Origin: RUG11237 sp050874665
GTDB taxonomy: Bacteria; Bacillota; Clostridia; Lachnospirales; Lachnospiraceae
Direction: 5' to 3'
Assembly (NCBI GenBank): GCA_050874665.1
Contig: JBNMLC010000006.1
Location: forward strand, 1 to 64,000
DNA: 64,000 nt
Part shown: positions 9,477 through 18,431 of the stretch, in pieces
How the letters are laid out: the number at the start of each line of letters is the position of its first letter
Position numbering within the stretch: the stretch's first letter is position 1
The notes under the pieces: generated by a model
Databases searched by the model: none
Seen by the model: only the letters and a program-made list of their open reading frames with translations
Told to the model about the DNA's origin: nothing
Made by a program: the position numbers and the translations under genes

Positions 9477-9504
9477 GAATAGGGAGTTTTGACACTCCCT
9501 ATTC
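9477..9504 (-). terminator. intra-operon hairpin between binding protein and permease
   Basis: A perfect 11-bp stem (GAATAGGGAGT / ACTCCCTATTC) with a 6-base loop lies between the solute-binding protein and permease genes. No long U-run follows. Such hairpins usually give partial termination or 3' mRNA protection, so that the binding protein is made in excess over the membrane parts. Confidence 0.6.
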
Positions 9505-9546
9505 CAAAATTGTTTCTTATTCATTTTATTAGAGTGAATACATTCT

Positions 9547-10410
9547 TTATTTAGATTCCAGAATTACGCTATCTTGTAATCCCCACTTTTCTGCAATCTT
9601 AAGAAATGTACCATCTGCTTTCATTTCATCCAAAGTCCCCTGAACCTGATCACGAAGCGCCATATTAGATAGTTCAAAGCCGATGCCATATACCTCACTT
9701 GCCAGTTCCTCATCTAAAATTACAAAGTCGCCATTTCTTTCTTCCAACTGATATTTTGCAACACCGATATCCATAGCAACTGCATCTGCTGCTCCTGCTT
9801 CCATATTCATAAATGCTGTATTATAATCAGACACCTGTACCAGTTCTGCAAAGGAATTTGTCAGTTCTGTATTTTCTTCGCTTTCTAATGCTTTTAAAGC
9901 GGAAGAATCTGCTTGAACTACTACTGTTTTTCCTGCCAGGTCAGCTTTTGAATTAATTCCGCTGTCTGCTGCCACTACAAATACCTGACTGTTATCTATG
10001 TATGGCTCGGACCAACAATATTTATCTTCTCTTCCATTCATGGTAAAACCATTCCAAATACAATCGATGGTACCTGAACTTAATTCCATGTCTTTTGCGT
10101 CCCAGTCAATTGGCTGTTTTACGAGTTCATACCCTAATCTGTCGCATACTTCCTGTGCCAAATCCAAATCAAATCCTACATATTCTCCATTGTCATCTTT
10201 ATATCCGTATGGAGGAAAGCTTGCATCAAATCCTACTGTAAATGTTGTCTTTTTTCCAACTGCCTCCGGATCATCTGCTGTTTCATTCTCTGTATTTTCG
10301 TTTGTAGCTGTCTGCGTATCTTTATTTTCTGTAGTCCCAGAATTTCCACAAGCTGTCAAAGACGCTACCACTGCAAATGACATAAGTATTCCTATGAATT
10401 TCTTTTTCAT
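9547..10410 (-). CDS. polar amino-acid ABC transporter, substrate-binding lipoprotein
   Basis: This 287-aa lipoprotein has a signal peptide with lipobox LTAC, so Cys21 is probably lipidated. A Thr/Asn/Glu-rich linker follows, then a family 3 solute-binding domain beginning FTVGFDASFPPYGY with VGFDLDLAQEV. Family 3 proteins bind polar amino acids; the exact ligand cannot be read. It is first in its operon, upstream of permease and ATPase. The promoter region lies in the AT-rich 10411-10550. Confidence 0.9.
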   Translation of the reverse strand: MKKKFIGILMSFAVVASLTACGNSGTTENKDTQTATNENTENETADDPEAVGKKTTFTVGFDASFPPYGYKDDNGEYVGFDLDLAQEVCDRLGYELVKQPIDWDAKDMELSSGTIDCIWNGFTMNGREDKYCWSEPYIDNSQVFVVAADSGINSKADLAGKTVVVQADSSALKALESEENTELTNSFAELVQVSDYNTAFMNMEAGAADAVAMDIGVAKYQLEERNGDFVILDEELASEVYGIGFELSNMALRDQVQGTLDEMKADGTFLKIAEKWGLQDSVILESK

Positions 10411-10552
10411 AATGACCTCCTTGAATTACCTTTTTACAATGCATTAATTATAATATATGCATCACCTTAATTCAACACCTTTTTTACTTTAACGTAACAA
10501 AGTCTTTCCTCTATGAATCAAGGTGTTTTGACACTTAAGCCTATAACTTAAA

Positions 10553-10577
10553 AAGCCATGCCTCCCCGGCATGGCTT
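10553..10577 (-). terminator. rho-independent terminator
   Basis: A 10-bp GC-rich stem (AAGCCATGCC / GGCATGGCTT) with a 5-base loop and a TTTTT run on the minus strand ends the transcript of the acidic-tail protein gene and separates it from the amino-acid transporter promoter. Confidence 0.85.
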
Positions 10578-10608
10578 CCTCCTTCATTATTATTGTAGTT
10601 TTAATATT

Positions 10609-10860
10609 TTATTCTGCGAAATCGTCATCTTCATCTTCGAAGAAATCATCATCAAAATCATCATCAAAATCGTCTTCGAAGTCTTCTAAATAGTCTGGTG
10701 TAAAGAAACGGTATACACCGTATGCAATTGCTGCCACTGCTGCAACAGCACCAATAATTGCCAATACCCATAATACTGTATTTTTGGTTTTTTCTTCTTC
10801 CTTCTTGTGTAGCAATTCATTTAACTTTGCTGCACTTACTAAATCTTCCAACTTATTCAT
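10609..10860 (-). CDS. small single-pass membrane protein with acidic tail
   Basis: This 83-aa protein has a charged N-terminal helix (about residues 1-27), one transmembrane segment (about 28-50, VLWVLAIIGAVAAVAAIAYG) and an extremely acidic C-terminus of Asp, Glu and Phe repeats (DDFDDDFDDDFFEDEDDD). I do not recognise a named function. Lachnospiraceae genomes commonly have such proteins. A TTGACA-like -35 near 10900 and a terminator downstream suggest its own transcript. Confidence 0.7.
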   Translation of the reverse strand: MNKLEDLVSAAKLNELLHKKEEEKTKNTVLWVLAIIGAVAAVAAIAYGVYRFFTPDYLEDFEDDFDDDFDDDFFEDEDDDFAE

Positions 10861-10983
10861 ATTCTACACGTCCTTTCTCTTTCTGACACGAATTAGTTTA
10901 TGTCAATGTTATAATTAGTATATCACATAATGTGCACTTTTACTATATATTTTTTGGAAAAAATGCAAAATTTTATATACAAT

Positions 10984-13188
10984 TTATACTCTTTGCAATT
11001 TTGCAAAGGAAGCAAACATTTTTTTTACCCCGACCTTATTAAATTCTACGGTTACTTCATAGTCTCTGCCGCCTTCTGTAATATCCATCACTACGCCCTG
11101 TCCAAACGTTTTGTGCTGCACCATATCACCTACATTATAATCCAATGCTTCTGCTTTTGTAACCGCAAACTGTTTTGTAGCAACCGGCTTCGTGCGAAAT
11201 GCAGCCTTTGCCTGCTGATAAGCTGAAACCTTTTCTTCCGGTGTAAATTTTTCCTTCTGTGGTTTTATTTGAAAAAGTTCTGGTGGAATTTCTTTTACGA
11301 AACGTGACATTTTATTATATTGTGTTTCCCCACGTACCATACGCATTTTTGCACATGTAATATGAAGCTTTTCCATCGCTCTGGTAATTCCAACATAACA
11401 TAGCCTTCTTTCTTCTTCAATTTCCATTTTATCATCAGACGTAATTGTCATATAGCTTGGAAACACACCATCTTCCATTCCCGCCAGATACACATTTGGA
11501 AATTCCAGTCCTTTCGCACTGTGCATCGTCATTAATACCACATAATTATTTCCCATTTCTAAATTATCTATATCTGCCACCAGTGCAACCTCTTCTAAGA
11601 AGCCTGCCAATGTCGGATTTTCTTCTCCATCCTCGTAATCTGTAATTTTATTCATCAATTCATCAATATTTTCAATTCTCGCTTCTGCTTCTTGTGTGCC
11701 TTCTGCCTCTAACTCTTTTACATACCCTGTTTCTTCAATCAACTCTTCCACAATATCTGTCAATTTCATATAAGGCAGCTTACTTCTGTATGCCTGTATC
11801 ATAGTTACAAAAGGCTGTATTTTAAAAGCTCCACGCCCCAGCCCCGGCACTTCTTCTGCCATCTTTAAAGCATCGTAAAAGCTCAGTCCATGTTCTTCTG
11901 CATAACGGTCTACTTTTCCAAGACTTGCAGCACCTATGCCACGCTTTGGCACATTAATGATACGTTTTACTGCAATTTCATCTTTTCCATTATCAATAGT
12001 CTTTAAATACGCCAGAATATCCTTTATTTCCTTTCTGGCATAGAAATTAACACCACCTACAATTTTATAAGGAATGTTAGCTGCAACGAACTTTTCTTCA
12101 AAAATACGTGACTGCGCATTTGTTCTATACAAAATAGCACAATCATTATACTGATTGTCCCCTTCTCTCACTCGTTTTGCGATATCATATGTTATGTATT
12201 CTGCTTCCTCATATGCCGAATCAAACTGTTGAAAATCAATCTTTTCTCCGGTTCCATTGTCTGTCCATAATGACTTGTCTTTTCTTTGTGAATTGTTGCG
12301 AATCACACTATTGGCTGCATCTAAGATATTTTGTGTAGAACGGTAATTCTGTTCTAGCTTAATTACCGTAGCTTCCTTATAAACTTTTTCAAAATCCCAG
12401 ATATTACGGATATTCGCCCCGCGAAACTTATAAATAGACTGGTCATCATCACCCACTACACATAAATTTCTATATTTTCCTGCTAACAGACTAATAAACT
12501 TAAACTGTACTGTGTTTGTATCCTGATACTCATCCACCATAAGATATTTGAAACGTTCCTGGTAATTCTCTAGCACCTCTGGATTGTTCTCTAACAATTC
12601 CACTGCTTTCACTAAAAGGTCATCAAAATCCAACGCATTATTGTTTTTTAACTTTTTCTGATATTCCCGATATACTGCCGCAACCTTTTTCATACCATAG
12701 TCCCCACCGGCATTTGCTTCAAATTCATCGGGCAGAATCATTTCGTTTTTTGCCTTCGAAATGGCAGAAAGCAGGTTTCTTTCTTTATATATTTTAGTAT
12801 CAATATCAAGCTTTTTACACACTTCCTTCATAACACTTTTCTGATCATCTGTATCGTAAATAGAAAAGTTATTATCAAAGCCTAACCGATCAATGTAACG
12901 TCTCAAAAAGCGGACACAGGTAGCGTGAAATGTACTGACCCAGATACTTTCTGAACCAAATCCTACCAAATTATCCACTCGTTCTCTCATTTCAGAAGCT
13001 GCTTTATTTGTAAAAGTAATTGCCATAATATTCCATGGATTGATTCCTTTTTCTTCAATTAAATATGCAATTCTGTGTGTCAATACTCTGGTTTTCCCTG
13101 ATCCTGCGCCTGCCAATATTAAAACCGGACCTTCTGTCTGAAAGACCGCCTGCCTTTGCATATCATTCAATGAATCATAGATGCTCAT
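10984..13188 (-). CDS. pcrA: ATP-dependent DNA helicase PcrA/UvrD
   Basis: This 734-aa superfamily 1A 3'-5' helicase acts in nucleotide excision and mismatch repair and removes proteins from DNA. Motifs include LNDMQRQAV with the Q motif, Walker A AGAGSGKT, Walker B VDEYQDTN, GDDDQSIYKFRGA, EQNYRST and VLMTMHSAKGLEF. The C-terminal GDMVQHKTFGQGVV is the Tudor-like RNA-polymerase-interacting module found in PcrA. Length is normal for Firmicutes. GGAGGAAAAG precedes the ATG. Confidence 0.94.
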   Translation of the reverse strand: MSIYDSLNDMQRQAVFQTEGPVLILAGAGSGKTRVLTHRIAYLIEEKGINPWNIMAITFTNKAASEMRERVDNLVGFGSESIWVSTFHATCVRFLRRYIDRLGFDNNFSIYDTDDQKSVMKEVCKKLDIDTKIYKERNLLSAISKAKNEMILPDEFEANAGGDYGMKKVAAVYREYQKKLKNNNALDFDDLLVKAVELLENNPEVLENYQERFKYLMVDEYQDTNTVQFKFISLLAGKYRNLCVVGDDDQSIYKFRGANIRNIWDFEKVYKEATVIKLEQNYRSTQNILDAANSVIRNNSQRKDKSLWTDNGTGEKIDFQQFDSAYEEAEYITYDIAKRVREGDNQYNDCAILYRTNAQSRIFEEKFVAANIPYKIVGGVNFYARKEIKDILAYLKTIDNGKDEIAVKRIINVPKRGIGAASLGKVDRYAEEHGLSFYDALKMAEEVPGLGRGAFKIQPFVTMIQAYRSKLPYMKLTDIVEELIEETGYVKELEAEGTQEAEARIENIDELMNKITDYEDGEENPTLAGFLEEVALVADIDNLEMGNNYVVLMTMHSAKGLEFPNVYLAGMEDGVFPSYMTITSDDKMEIEEERRLCYVGITRAMEKLHITCAKMRMVRGETQYNKMSRFVKEIPPELFQIKPQKEKFTPEEKVSAYQQAKAAFRTKPVATKQFAVTKAEALDYNVGDMVQHKTFGQGVVMDITEGGRDYEVTVEFNKVGVKKMFASFAKLQRV

Positions 13189-13307
13189 GTCTTTTCCTCC
13201 ATCATGCTTGCTGTCTGCTAAAAAGCAATATCTTTTTGGGATTTTTTTATCATTATATCAAACAGATGTTCCTATGGCAAGCGCAATTATCATATTGATT
13301 TTTCACC

Positions 13308-14693
13308 TTATGCATGCATTGGCTGTGTTAAGTGTATTGGTTCTAAAATGGCTGCTAATTCCTTCTCTGTAAGCAGTCCCTCTTTTAGTACTAAATCTTT
13401 TACCTTAATCCCTGTCTTTAATGATTTTTTTGCAATATCTGCCGCTTCCTTATAACCAATGTATGGACAAAGTGCAGTAGAAATTCCCACACTTGCTTCT
13501 AAATGCTTTTTACACTCTTCTTCATTTGCCGTAATTCCCTTAATACAATTCTCCGTCAGAGTGTTTACAGCACCTTTGAGATTGTCGATGGATTCAAATA
13601 AATCATAAAACAATACCGGCTCAAAAGCATTCAATTCCATCTGTCCCGCTTCTGCTGCCATAGTAATTGTAGTGTCGTGACCAATTACCTGATATGCCAC
13701 CTGTGTAACCACCTCCGGAATAACCGGATTCACTTTTCCCGGCATAATGGAAGATCCATTCTGCTTCGCCGGAAGATTAATTTCATGAATGCCGGTACGT
13801 GGACCACTTGAGAGTAATCTTAAATCATTACACATTTTTGACAAATTTACTGCACAGGTTTTTAATGCATTAGACATCGTCACAAAACTGTCTAAATTTT
13901 GTGTGGCGTCAAACAAATCCTCTGCCTGCATAAAAGTAATTCCCGTTATTTTTGAAAGATTCGGAACAATCCGTCCCAGATACAAAGGACTGACATTAAT
14001 TGCCGAGCCGATGGCAGTACCTCCAAGATTAATTGTAGTCATTTCTTTAGATGCTTTTTTGATTCTCACAATATCTCTTGCTACAGCACTTGCAAATGCG
14101 TGGAACGTCTGACCCAGGCGCATCGGAACAGCATCCTGAAGCTGCGTTCTTCCCATTTTTAATATGGAATCAAATTTCATGGATTTTTTATTTAATTCCT
14201 TTTCTAACTTTCGCAGTTCATCAATAAGCCCAGGGAGCAATGTTAATACCGTTAACTTTCCTGCCGAGGGAATCACATCGTTTGTAGATTGTGCCATATT
14301 CACATGATCATTCGGGTGAACGATATCATACTCCCCTTTTTTCCCACCTAGCAATTCAATTGCACGATTTGCAATTACTTCATTTGCATTCATATTTGCT
14401 GAAGTACCTGCCCCTCCCTGAATTGCATCTACAATAAATTCTTCCCTTAAGCTTCCTTCTGCAATTTCATCACAGGCAGCAATAATTGCATACGCAATAT
14501 CCTCTGACAATTTTCCTGCCTCAAAATTGGTAATAGCGGCAGCCTTTTTTATTTTCATTAGGCTGGTAATAAATTGAGGATGAAGCCTATGTCCTGTAAT
14601 TTGAAAATTCTGTTTTGCACGCAGCGACTGTACTCCATAATATGCCTCTTCAGGGATTTCCAGACTTCCAATTGAATCAAATTCTGTTCTCAT
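13308..14693 (-). CDS. aspA: aspartate ammonia-lyase (aspartase)
   Basis: This 461-aa enzyme of the fumarase/aspartase superfamily reversibly deaminates aspartate to fumarate and ammonia. The mobile catalytic loop reads GSSIMPGKVNPVIPEVV; the VIPE continuation is typical of aspartases rather than class II fumarases. GGAGTSANMNANEV and HPNDHVNMAQSTND also match. It is divergent from an Lrp/AsnC-type regulator, a common arrangement for a local amino-acid-responsive control. Ribosome binding is by a weak AGAAAGG. Confidence 0.88.
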   Translation of the reverse strand: MRTEFDSIGSLEIPEEAYYGVQSLRAKQNFQITGHRLHPQFITSLMKIKKAAAITNFEAGKLSEDIAYAIIAACDEIAEGSLREEFIVDAIQGGAGTSANMNANEVIANRAIELLGGKKGEYDIVHPNDHVNMAQSTNDVIPSAGKLTVLTLLPGLIDELRKLEKELNKKSMKFDSILKMGRTQLQDAVPMRLGQTFHAFASAVARDIVRIKKASKEMTTINLGGTAIGSAINVSPLYLGRIVPNLSKITGITFMQAEDLFDATQNLDSFVTMSNALKTCAVNLSKMCNDLRLLSSGPRTGIHEINLPAKQNGSSIMPGKVNPVIPEVVTQVAYQVIGHDTTITMAAEAGQMELNAFEPVLFYDLFESIDNLKGAVNTLTENCIKGITANEEECKKHLEASVGISTALCPYIGYKEAADIAKKSLKTGIKVKDLVLKEGLLTEKELAAILEPIHLTQPMHA

Positions 14694-14861
14694 AATTTTA
14701 CCATACCTTTCTTTTCATATGCCTGACTTTCAAGTCCTATTTTGTTGACGCATGAAGCATAGCACAGTAAACGCTTAAAAGTAAATATGTTATGCGAAAA
14801 CCCTTTCTAATTTATTTAATTTTGTAGACTCGCTTAATTTTCTGTGTTACAATCACTATAA

Positions 14862-14878
14862 ACTTAATTTTCTTAAGT
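14862..14878. promoter_or_regulatory. inverted repeat in the aspA/lrp divergent promoter region
   Basis: ACTTAA and TTAAGT flank a 5-base TTTTC spacer. The same core CTTAATTTTCT also occurs 30 bases upstream at 14833-14843, about three helical turns away. It lies between divergent aspA and the Lrp-type gene, so it is a candidate binding site for that regulator. This is inferred from position and symmetry. Confidence 0.4.
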
Positions 14879-14929
14879 GCATGATAGCTTCCAGCACTTT
14901 TCCACACAGAATCAGAAAGAAGGTATACT

Positions 14930-15382
14930 ATGGATAAAATTGACCGCGAAATTATTCGTATTTTACAGAAGAATGCACGAACCCCTTTAAAAGTTATTGC
15001 AGAAAATGTCTATTTATCTTCTCCTGCTGTTTCTGCCCGTATCGAGCATTTAGAACAACAGGGTATCATTACTTCGTATCGTGCCAGAATCAACCGTCAT
15101 AAGTTAGGATATCATATTACTGCCTTTATTAATCTTGCTATGGAGCCCAACCAAAAACCGGAATTTTATCCTTTTATTGCAAAGGAACCCAATGTATTAG
15201 AGTGCAATTGTGTTACCGGTGATTACAGTATGTTGTTAAAAGTTGCCTTTCACAGCACAATGGAATTAGATACTTTTATTGGCAGACTCCAGCACTTTGG
15301 TAAAACCAGTACCCAGATTGTCTTTTCTACTCCTGTAGAACCCAGAGGCATTGCAATTCCCGATGAGGATTTTCAAGAATAA
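14930..15382 (+). CDS. Lrp/AsnC family transcriptional regulator
   Basis: This 150-aa protein has an N-terminal winged helix-turn-helix (DREIIRILQKNARTPLKVIAENVYLSS), then the RAM/ACT-like effector-binding domain with LECNCVTGDYSMLLKV. Family members form octamers that sense amino acids. It is divergent from aspA and probably controls it and itself. The AAGAAGGTATACT leader supports the ATG. DUF1836 follows 50 bases downstream on the same strand. Confidence 0.88.
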   Translation: MDKIDREIIRILQKNARTPLKVIAENVYLSSPAVSARIEHLEQQGIITSYRARINRHKLGYHITAFINLAMEPNQKPEFYPFIAKEPNVLECNCVTGDYSMLLKVAFHSTMELDTFIGRLQHFGKTSTQIVFSTPVEPRGIAIPDEDFQE

Positions 15383-15434
15383 GTCTTGTCATATAGTTTT
15401 AAATACTATATAATGTGTAACAGAGGTGATTAAA

Positions 15435-16079
15435 ATGAGCAGTAATACATCCGATTACTTGAGAAGCTTGTTGGATAAAATTAAAAATATCGACTACATC
15501 AAGCCTGAGGATATCCCAAATATTGAACTTTACATGGATCAGGTAACCACCTTTATGGACGAACATTTAGAATCCACAAAACGTTACGATTCAGATAAAA
15601 TATTAACGAAAACCATGATTAACAATTATGCTAAAAATGACCTGCTTCCACCGCCGGTAAAAAAGAAATATTCCAAAGAGCATATGTTATTACTGATTTT
15701 TATTTACTACTTTAAAAATATTTTATCCATCACAGATATCCAGAACCTGTTAACACCATTAACAGAAAAATATTTTAATGCAATTGATGGAATGAATCTG
15801 CAGGATATTTATAGCGAAGTCTTTAGTTTTGAAAAAGAACAGGCAGATCGTTTAGTAAAGGACATTTTAGTAGAATATAAGAAATCTTTTACCTCTTTTT
15901 CAGATGCCCCTGAAGAAGATAAAGATTTCCTTCATTTATTTTCTTTTATCTGTATGTTAAGTTTTGATGTATATGTAAAAAAATTATTAATTGAAAAGCT
16001 GGTAGATGATATTGCTTCTTCCAATTCCAATAAGAAAGAGGATTCCAAAAAGGAACCAAAAAAAGATAAAGCCAAATAA
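15435..16079 (+). CDS. DUF1836 domain protein
   Basis: This 214-aa protein matches the DUF1836 pattern: TKTMINNYAKNDLLPPPVKKKYSKEHMLLLIFIYYFKNILSI, which looks like a MerR-type DNA-binding helix pair with its wing. The end is Lys-rich (KKEDSKKEPKKDKAK). Function is not established. I use the ATG at 15435 because AGAGGTGAT precedes it; a GTG three codons earlier would overlap that site. It is probably cotranscribed with the Lrp-type gene. Confidence 0.75.
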   Translation: MSSNTSDYLRSLLDKIKNIDYIKPEDIPNIELYMDQVTTFMDEHLESTKRYDSDKILTKTMINNYAKNDLLPPPVKKKYSKEHMLLLIFIYYFKNILSITDIQNLLTPLTEKYFNAIDGMNLQDIYSEVFSFEKEQADRLVKDILVEYKKSFTSFSDAPEEDKDFLHLFSFICMLSFDVYVKKLLIEKLVDDIASSNSNKKEDSKKEPKKDKAK

Positions 16080-16097
16080 ATGGTTTTATCTTTTTTT
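16061..16097 (+). terminator. rho-independent terminator between convergent genes
   Basis: A stem of about 14 bp (AAAAGATAAAGCCA / TGGTTTTATCTTTT, one G-U pair) with a 6-base loop ends in a T run. Its left arm lies inside the last codons of the DUF1836 gene. It also lies downstream of the convergent yerC gene and could work on both strands. Confidence 0.8.
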
Positions 16098-16111
16098 ACG
16101 ATGAAAATTTC

Positions 16112-16408
16112 TTATTCTTTTGTTTCCTCTATACGTCCTAATACCAATTCGTAGCCATCATTTCCATAATTCAGGGAACGATTCACTCTGCTTATTGTTG
16201 CCGTAGAAGCTCCCGTTTTCTCTACAATCTCTAAATAAGTTTTCTTTTCCCACAGCATTCCCGCAACCTCTAATCTCTGGGATAAGGATAAAAGTTCATT
16301 GACTGTACATATATCTTCAAAAAATGCATAACACTCTTCTCTTGTTTGTAAACTCAAAATAGCATCAAACAATTGGTCTGCTGCCTCTGAACGCAATTTT
16401 TTATTCAT
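16112..16408 (-). CDS. YerC/YecD family TrpR-related protein
   Basis: This 98-aa protein has the TrpR-like helix-turn-helix: LLSLSQRLEVAGMLWEKKTYLEIVEKTGASTATISRVNRSL. YerC of Bacillus belongs to this group, but its target genes are not well defined and the tryptophan-binding residues of true TrpR are not evident. It is a single gene facing DUF1836, ending at a shared terminator. Confidence 0.85.
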   Translation of the reverse strand: MNKKLRSEAADQLFDAILSLQTREECYAFFEDICTVNELLSLSQRLEVAGMLWEKKTYLEIVEKTGASTATISRVNRSLNYGNDGYELVLGRIEETKE

Positions 16409-16518
16409 GTTCTACTACTTCCTTTCACTTTAGCACTTTACAGTTTAACATATTAAAGTAAAAAAGTCTATAGGGTATGAGAAGAATTTCGCCAAAATAC
16501 TTAGCTAAAATACACGTT

Positions 16519-17226
16519 CTAATTTAAAAATTCAAACAGCAATTCCCGGTTTGCATTCGCCACCAGGCTTTCCGGAAAATCAATTTCCTCAAAAATTTGG
16601 TAAGCCTCCGCGTGCCGTCCCACATAATCACAATAATGAGCATCGCTTCCCACTACCACCGGAACTTTATGTTTCTTACAATACTCTAACATTGTGATAT
16701 CGTTTTCTCTGGCATTCTCCCGAAAGGAATGAGGCATTAAAGAATTGTTATTAACTTCCAGCAACTTGTGATGTTTTTTTGCTGCAAGCACCAGTTCTTC
16801 ATAATCCACAGGGTACTTTCCATCATCCGGATGTCCAATAATATTTACATATGGATTTTTCATTGCTCCAATAAAAGCTGACATATTCTGTTCTAATGTA
16901 CCATGTGGAACACACGGTGTATGCATACTTGCAATCACAAGCTCCATCTGCTGCAATAAACGTTCCGGCAAGTCTACATTTCCCTCATAATCCATGATAT
17001 TTAATTCAACCCCAAATAATAAACGAACTCCGTACTTTTCTCTTGGAAGTACTTTTAAATTACTAAAATAAATTTCCTGACAGCTTCCGGGCATTTTCGG
17101 TGCATGTTCTGTAATTGCCAAAACCTCCAGTTTTCTCTCTGCTGCTGCTCTTGCCATTTCATCAATGGTACTATATGCATGTCCACTTGCCACTGTATGA
17201 GTGTGAGTATCTAAAATATATTTCAT
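16519..17226 (-). CDS. PHP domain phosphatase, YcdX-like
   Basis: This 235-aa protein has metal-binding motifs of the PHP family: DTHTH at residues 5-9, ITEHA, the HTP segment, GHPDD and the C-terminal GSDAHYCDYVG. These bind a trinuclear metal site used for phosphoester hydrolysis. The closest type is YcdX. The physiological substrate is unknown. The ATG at 17226 has GGAGAG upstream and is preferred to a start 22 codons earlier. Confidence 0.82.
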   Translation of the reverse strand: MKYILDTHTHTVASGHAYSTIDEMARAAAERKLEVLAITEHAPKMPGSCQEIYFSNLKVLPREKYGVRLLFGVELNIMDYEGNVDLPERLLQQMELVIASMHTPCVPHGTLEQNMSAFIGAMKNPYVNIIGHPDDGKYPVDYEELVLAAKKHHKLLEVNNNSLMPHSFRENARENDITMLEYCKKHKVPVVVGSDAHYCDYVGRHAEAYQIFEEIDFPESLVANANRELLFEFLN

Positions 17227-17352
17227 AGCTTCTCTCCTTTTACTGACATTTCTTGTCCTAATTATAGTTGTTTCTTTTTTCTCCGTCAACAATGTAACAT
17301 TTTTTTATTTTTTTCGTATACTATAGGAGTATGTGATAATTCGGAGGATTGT

Positions 17353-18390
17353 ATGAAAAAGAAGAAAAAATTGCTTATCCTGCCTTTTTTGTGCCTTATG
17401 ATTTTTCTTATCTACGGCTGCAGCGGCAAAAAAACAGTTTCTAACGGCACACCTCTAACATTAAACGAAGTGGCTCATTCCGTTTTCTACGCACCCCAGT
17501 ACGTTGCGATTGAAGAGGGCTATTTTGCCAATGAAGGAATTGACCTCACACTAACTACGGGATTCGGTGCCGACAAAACCATGACTGCACTTTTATCGGG
17601 AGATGCAGATATTGGATTTATGGGATCCGAATCTTCTATTTATGTTTATCTTGGCAATACCGATGATTATGTAATAAATTTTGCCCAACTTACACAACGT
17701 GCCGGAAATTTTTTAGTCAGTCGTGAAAAAACCGATTCTTTTTCCTTTAGCATGCTTCAAGGAAAAGAAATTTTAGGAGGACGAAAGGGCGGAATGCCTG
17801 AAATGGTATTTGAATATATTTTAAAGAAAAACGGGATACACCCAAACGATCTTACAATTAATCAAAGTATTGATTTTGGTTCAACTGCGGCAGCTTTCAG
17901 CGGAGGTCAGGGCGACTTTACCATAGAATTTGAACCATCTGCTACTTTAATTGAACAGGAAGGAAAGGGTTATGTCGTTGCTTCGCTTGGTGTAGAGTCA
18001 GGTTATGTACCTTATACTGCCTACAGTGCCAAAAAAAGTTTTATAGAGAAACATCCCGATACCATTCTCGCTTTCACCAAAGCACTACAACGTGGCATGG
18101 ATTATGTAAATACACATTCTGCCGAAGAAATTGCCAAAACAATTGCACCTCAGTTTACTGACACTGATATGGATACCCTGGTAATTATCTTAAACCGTTA
18201 TTTAGAGCAAAACACCTGGAAGGATAATCTGATTTTTGAAAAAGACAGCTTCACTCTATTGCAAAATATCTTAGAAGAAGCCGGGGAACTAGATAAACGC
18301 GTACCATATGAAGAGATTATAAACACAGAATTTGCGGTAGAAGCAAGCAAGGCAGATATGTCCCAGAATGAGGCATTGGTAACACCTTAA
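17353..18390 (+). CDS. NMT1/SsuA-type ABC substrate-binding lipoprotein (orphan)
   Basis: This 345-aa lipoprotein starts with five lysines, a hydrophobic stretch and lipobox IYGC, so Cys23 is probably lipidated. The mature part fits the NMT1/THI5-like and SsuA/TauA superfamily: TPLTLNEVAHSVFYAPQYVAIEEGYF, GDADIGFMGSE. Ligands in this group include pyrimidine precursors of thiamine, sulfonates and nitrate. No permease or ATPase lies beside it, which is unusual. GGAGGATTGT precedes the ATG. Confidence 0.82.
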   Translation: MKKKKKLLILPFLCLMIFLIYGCSGKKTVSNGTPLTLNEVAHSVFYAPQYVAIEEGYFANEGIDLTLTTGFGADKTMTALLSGDADIGFMGSESSIYVYLGNTDDYVINFAQLTQRAGNFLVSREKTDSFSFSMLQGKEILGGRKGGMPEMVFEYILKKNGIHPNDLTINQSIDFGSTAAAFSGGQGDFTIEFEPSATLIEQEGKGYVVASLGVESGYVPYTAYSAKKSFIEKHPDTILAFTKALQRGMDYVNTHSAEEIAKTIAPQFTDTDMDTLVIILNRYLEQNTWKDNLIFEKDSFTLLQNILEEAGELDKRVPYEEIINTEFAVEASKADMSQNEALVTP

Positions 18391-18400
18391 CATGCAAGCT

Positions 18401-18426
18401 AGTGGTTATCCTAACCGATAACCACT
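18401..18426 (+). terminator. terminator between convergent genes
   Basis: A perfect 10-bp stem (AGTGGTTATC / GATAACCACT) with a 6-base loop lies 11 bases after the lipoprotein gene, followed by AAGTTTTATT on the plus strand. The convergent phosphatase gene ends just beyond it, so it may work in both directions. Confidence 0.7.
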
Positions 18427-18431
18427 AAGTT

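Noticed and set aside
13308..14693. Class II fumarase assignment
   Set aside because: The catalytic loop continues as NPVIPE, which fits aspartase better than fumarase.
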